From NCBI RefSeq assembly GCF_016785085.1, contig NZ_JAENHO010000028.1, forward strand, positions 1-54,808: a stretch of DNA of 54,808 nt. Direction: 5' to 3'. Below are positions 52,378-54,808 of the stretch, one piece after another. The notes under the pieces were generated by a model, which was not told the DNA's origin, made no database searches, and saw nothing but the letters and a program-made list of their open reading frames with translations. The DNA comes from Paractinoplanes lichenicola (GTDB lineage Bacteria > Actinomycetota > Actinomycetes > Mycobacteriales > Micromonosporaceae). The first letter of the stretch is position 1; each line of letters begins with the position of its first letter. Made by a program: the position numbers and the translations under genes.

Positions 52378-53562
52378 GTGACAACAGATGAACGTCCCGC
52401 GCCGCTGATCCGGCCGCCGAAACTGCGCACCGAACCGCAGCGCGGGGCCTCGCGGCTCGAGCTCTTCTTCGACCTGGCGTACGTGCTGGTCGTGGATCAG
52501 CTGGCCCAGTCGTTCGCGGGCAACCTCAGCGTCGGCGGCGCGTCGGTCTTCGCCGCCCTGCTCGTCGTCACCTGGTGGTCGTGGGTCACCACCACCCTGT
52601 ACGCGAACCGGTTCGACACCAACGACGTCGTCTACCGGCTGGCCAAGCTGGGCGCGGCGGGCGCGGTGATCGGCATGGCCGCGGCCGCCCAGGGCGCGAC
52701 CAGCAGCGAGGGCACCCAGTTCGCCCTGTGCTTCCTGGCCACCCGGGTCATCCTGCTGCTCCTGTACGCCCGGGCCTGGCGCCACGTGCCCGATGCGCGG
52801 CACACGATCGCCATCTACATCGCCGGCGCCGGCGCGTCCACGCTCTTCTGGGCGGCGTCGCTGCCCCTGCACGGCGCGCCGCGCTATGCCCTGTGGGCGG
52901 CCGGGATCCTGGTCGAGGCGGCCGCGCCGCTGGTGGCCACCCGGCTCGGCGACAAGACGCCGCTGCACCTCGACCACCTGCCCGAGCGCTTCGCCCTGTT
53001 CGTGATCCTGGTGCTGGGCGAGTCGGTGCGCTCGGTCGCCGTGGGCGTGCACGAGCAGCACTGGGCCGCCGCGTCGGTGGTGTCGGCCGTGGTCGCGTTC
53101 GCCGCGGTCGCGACCCTGTGGTGGATCTATTTCGACCTCGGCGGCGCGGCCGGCAAGAAGGAGCTGGTCGAGGACGGCGACGACGTGGAGAACGGCGTGG
53201 CCGACGCGTACATCTACGGTCACCTGCCCCTGATCGTCGGCCTGGCCATCGCCGCGGTCGGCATCGAGCAGTTCATCGTGCATCCCGCGGGCGCCCTCGA
53301 CCCGTCCGGCCGCTGGGCCCTGCACGGCGGGGTCGCCCTCTATCTGGCCGGCCTGGCCGTGGTCATGTGGGGCACGTCGGGCCGCTGGCACGTGGCCTGG
53401 CCGTGGCCGACGGCGGTCATCCCGTTCGTGGCCGGGCTCGGCTTCGTCGAATCCCTCGAGCCGATTCTGGCCGTCGTCGCCGTCACTGTCCTGCTGGTCG
53501 CTACAGTGCTGGCGGGCATGTGGCAGCAACGCCACGGCGCTTTGCGAACAACCGAGGCCTGA
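52378..53562 (+). CDS. Low temperature requirement protein A (LtrA) family
   Basis: 394 residues from GTG at 52378. The LtrA signature RLELFFDLAYVLVVDQLAQS lies near the N-terminus, followed by many hydrophobic segments and the conserved LPERFALFVILVLGESVRSV and YIYGHLPLIVGLAIAAVGIE. An integral membrane protein of unknown molecular function. Confidence 0.9.
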   Translation: MTTDERPAPLIRPPKLRTEPQRGASRLELFFDLAYVLVVDQLAQSFAGNLSVGGASVFAALLVVTWWSWVTTTLYANRFDTNDVVYRLAKLGAAGAVIGMAAAAQGATSSEGTQFALCFLATRVILLLLYARAWRHVPDARHTIAIYIAGAGASTLFWAASLPLHGAPRYALWAAGILVEAAAPLVATRLGDKTPLHLDHLPERFALFVILVLGESVRSVAVGVHEQHWAAASVVSAVVAFAAVATLWWIYFDLGGAAGKKELVEDGDDVENGVADAYIYGHLPLIVGLAIAAVGIEQFIVHPAGALDPSGRWALHGGVALYLAGLAVVMWGTSGRWHVAWPWPTAVIPFVAGLGFVESLEPILAVVAVTVLLVATVLAGMWQQRHGALRTTEA

Positions 53563-53600
53563 TCGGGGAACACGAATGCCCCGGCGCGGCAAGTAGGGGT

Positions 53601-54125
53601 ATGAGATCGCCGACTGAGGCGGCCGCGGGGGCCGACGATCTGGCCGCGATGTTCGGCCGGCACGCCCGTGAGCTGCTGCGATATTGCACGAGACGGGTCG
53701 GGCCGCAGCTGGCCGAGGACGTGGTGGCTGAGACGTTCCTGGTCGCGCACGAGCGGCGGCACCGGTTCGATCCCAGTCGCGGCGAGCTGCTGCCCTGGCT
53801 GTACGGCATCGCCACGCGGCTGCTGCGACGACACGTACGGGAAGAAGTCCGTGCCCTGAAACAGGTCCCGCACGTGCCGGACGCGGGATACGACGACGCC
53901 GCCGCGCACCGGGTCGACGCGCAGCGTGACGTCGCGCGCCTGTCGGCCGTGCTGGCGAAGCTGCCGCGGCGGCAACGGGACGTGCTGATGCTCTACGCCG
54001 TGGCCGAGCTGGAGTACGCCGAGATCGCGGCCGCGCTGGAGATTCCGCTCGGGTCGGTGCAGTCGTCGCTGCACCGGGCGCGGGCCAAGGTCAAGGCGGC
54101 GATGAGCGAGGAGGACAACCGATGA
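53601..54125 (+). CDS. ECF-type RNA polymerase sigma factor
   Basis: 174 residues. Region 2 has LAAMFGRHARELLRYCTRRV and LAEDVVAETFLVA; region 4 has LAKLPRRQRDVLMLYAVAEL with the HTH AEIAAALEIPLGSVQSSLHR. Its stop overlaps the start of the next gene (ATGA), so the two are coupled. Partner proteins of this type are often membrane-bound and control sigma activity; here that partner is truncated. Confidence 0.9.
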   Translation: MRSPTEAAAGADDLAAMFGRHARELLRYCTRRVGPQLAEDVVAETFLVAHERRHRFDPSRGELLPWLYGIATRLLRRHVREEVRALKQVPHVPDAGYDDAAAHRVDAQRDVARLSAVLAKLPRRQRDVLMLYAVAELEYAEIAAALEIPLGSVQSSLHRARAKVKAAMSEEDNR

Positions 54126-54472
54126 GCCGTACGGATCCCGACCTGATCGCCGTCCGCGAGCTGCCGCCGGGCCTGGCCGAGCCGTCCGACGAGGCCGTCG
54201 CGCGGGTGTGGCACAAGATCGCCGCCCGGCCCGCGCCACGCCGCTCTTCCCGCCGCCTGTGGGTGCCGATCACCGCCGCGGCGGCCGTGCTGGCGCTGGT
54301 CGGGGCGGGAATCTTCTTCCTGAGACCCCGTACGGTGTCGCAGCCGGCCTTCACCACCGACCGCGAGACAGTGACCCGAGTGATCGGCGACCTGCGCGAC
54401 CGCGCGGTGACGGCGGAGCCGGTTTCGGTCGGCCCGGGCCAGGTCATCTACCAGACGATCCACGTCGTCTGA
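54122..54472 (+). pseudogene. Sigma-associated membrane protein truncated by IS insertion
   Basis: 116 codons: a cytoplasmic N-terminus, one membrane helix (WVPITAAAAVLALVGAGIFF) and the beginning of an extracellular domain ending QVIYQTIHVV. This matches the beginning of actinobacterial CU044_5270-type proteins found after ECF sigma genes, normally about 300 residues. The stop codon TGA coincides with the apparent left end of an IS3 element, so the gene was most likely cut by insertion. Confidence 0.75.
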
Positions 54473-54503
54473 GTTCCCCCCGGTTTGGCGGAGCTTCTCA
54501 AGC

Positions 54504-54519
54504 ATGATCGACTGATCAT
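54504..54519. promoter_or_regulatory. Inverted repeat before transposase start
   Basis: ATGATCgactGATCAT, perfect 6-bp arms, next to the OrfA ribosome site (GGGGAGG at 54520-54526). It could form an mRNA hairpin or be an operator limiting transposase expression. Confidence 0.4.
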
Positions 54520-54534
54520 GGGGAGGAATTATCC

Positions 54535-54808
54535 GTGGCCGCACCGAAGAAGTACCCCGACGAACTACGGGCGAGGGCTGTGCGCCTGTATCGCGAGTCG
54601 GATCCGAAGCCGACCATCCGGCGTCTGGCCGAGCAGTTGAACGTGCATCACGAAGCGCTCAGGAACTGGATCCGCCAGGCTGAGGCTGACGCGGGCGAAC
54701 GTCATGACCGGCCGACCACCGATGTGGCCGAGGAGAACCGCCGGCTGCGTGAAGAGGTCGCTGAGCTGCGCCGGGTCAACGAGATCCTGCGTGCCGCCAG
54801 CAGTTATT
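54535..54808 (+). CDS. IS3-family transposase OrfA (runs off window)
   Basis: 91 codons from GTG at 54535, with GGGGAGG upstream. The HTH_Tnp_1 domain is AAPKKYPDELRARAVRLYRE with IRRLAEQLNVHHEALRNWIR. A leucine-zipper-like coiled coil follows (EENRRLREEVAELRRVNEIL). The usual frameshift to OrfB would lie beyond the window. Confidence 0.92.
   Translation, partial: MAAPKKYPDELRARAVRLYRESDPKPTIRRLAEQLNVHHEALRNWIRQAEADAGERHDRPTTDVAEENRRLREEVAELRRVNEILRAASSY

Larger units (their letters stand above)
54470..54808 (+). mobile_element. IS3-family insertion sequence, left part
   Basis: It appears to start at TGAGTTCCCCCCGGTTTGGC and continues past the window edge. It contains the OrfA gene with its ribosome site. 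The right end, OrfB and target duplication are not visible, so the left boundary is inferred from the interruption of the upstream gene. Confidence 0.75.

Overview
The window is high-GC actinobacterial DNA. Third codon positions are strongly G/C, GTG starts are common, and F420-dependent enzymes, an AfsR/SARP-type regulator, sigma-70/LtrA genes and frequent 'gtacgg' words are present. A filamentous actinomycete of the Micromonosporaceae type (Actinoplanes-like) is the best guess, by inference only. No rRNA, tRNA, CRISPR array or phage genes were recognised.

Layout. (1) 1-8.6 kb is a putative conflict/signalling island: two CHAT-protease/STAND-NTPase/TPR proteins on the minus strand (one runs off the left edge) flank a plus-strand DUF900-type alpha/beta hydrolase. 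Both sensor proteins carry near-identical repeats. (2) 8.9-11.1 kb holds a lipoprotein, a degenerate GT1-like glycosyltransferase and a small ORF. (3) 11.1-16.4 kb is a minus-strand alpha-galactoside operon (GH36 alpha-galactosidase, two permeases, binding protein) behind a small palindrome. (4) 16.5-19.5 kb has a P1-family peptidase, a short SARP/NB-ARC regulator and a decayed alpha/beta hydrolase. (5) 19.6-25.5 kb has two large FtsX-like permeases, the second broken by a frameshift in a G7 tract. (6) 25.6-26.8 kb has two F420/flavin-type genes. (7) 26.9-33.6 kb is a phosphonate catabolism regulon: zinc alcohol dehydrogenase, a 640-bp gene-free minisatellite, a GntR regulator, and a coupled operon of FAD oxidoreductase, PhnD, PhnC, PhnE and a phosphonatase-like hydrolase. 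Related ACTTGT-type operators lie before the dehydrogenase and between regulator and operon. (8) 33.6-36.9 kb has a secreted protein, a small membrane protein and an orphan histidine kinase. (9) 37.0-42.7 kb looks like amine/polyamine catabolism: aldehyde dehydrogenase, saccharopine-dehydrogenase-like enzyme, Lrp/AsnC regulator, DAO-type oxidase, AraC regulator. (10) 42.7-43.5 kb is a gene-free, strand-skewed repeat region. (11) 43.5-49.7 kb has VOC, AraC/GyrI, DUF72, a P-loop kinase, a bacterial PARG, a truncated DHFR-like gene and a LacI/MFS divergent pair with a clear operator. (12) 49.7-54.8 kb has a frameshifted beta-helix membrane protein, a Tat-exported esterase, LtrA, an ECF sigma factor and its partner gene cut short by the left end of an IS3-family element that continues past the window.

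How genes work together. The best-supported functional units are the alpha-galactoside operon, the phosphonate regulon (uptake, oxidative deamination to an aldehyde, C-P cleavage, without a PhnW transaminase in view) and the LacI/MFS pair. The CHAT/STAND/hydrolase island is the best candidate for an undescribed system, but its function is inferred only from domains and adjacency.
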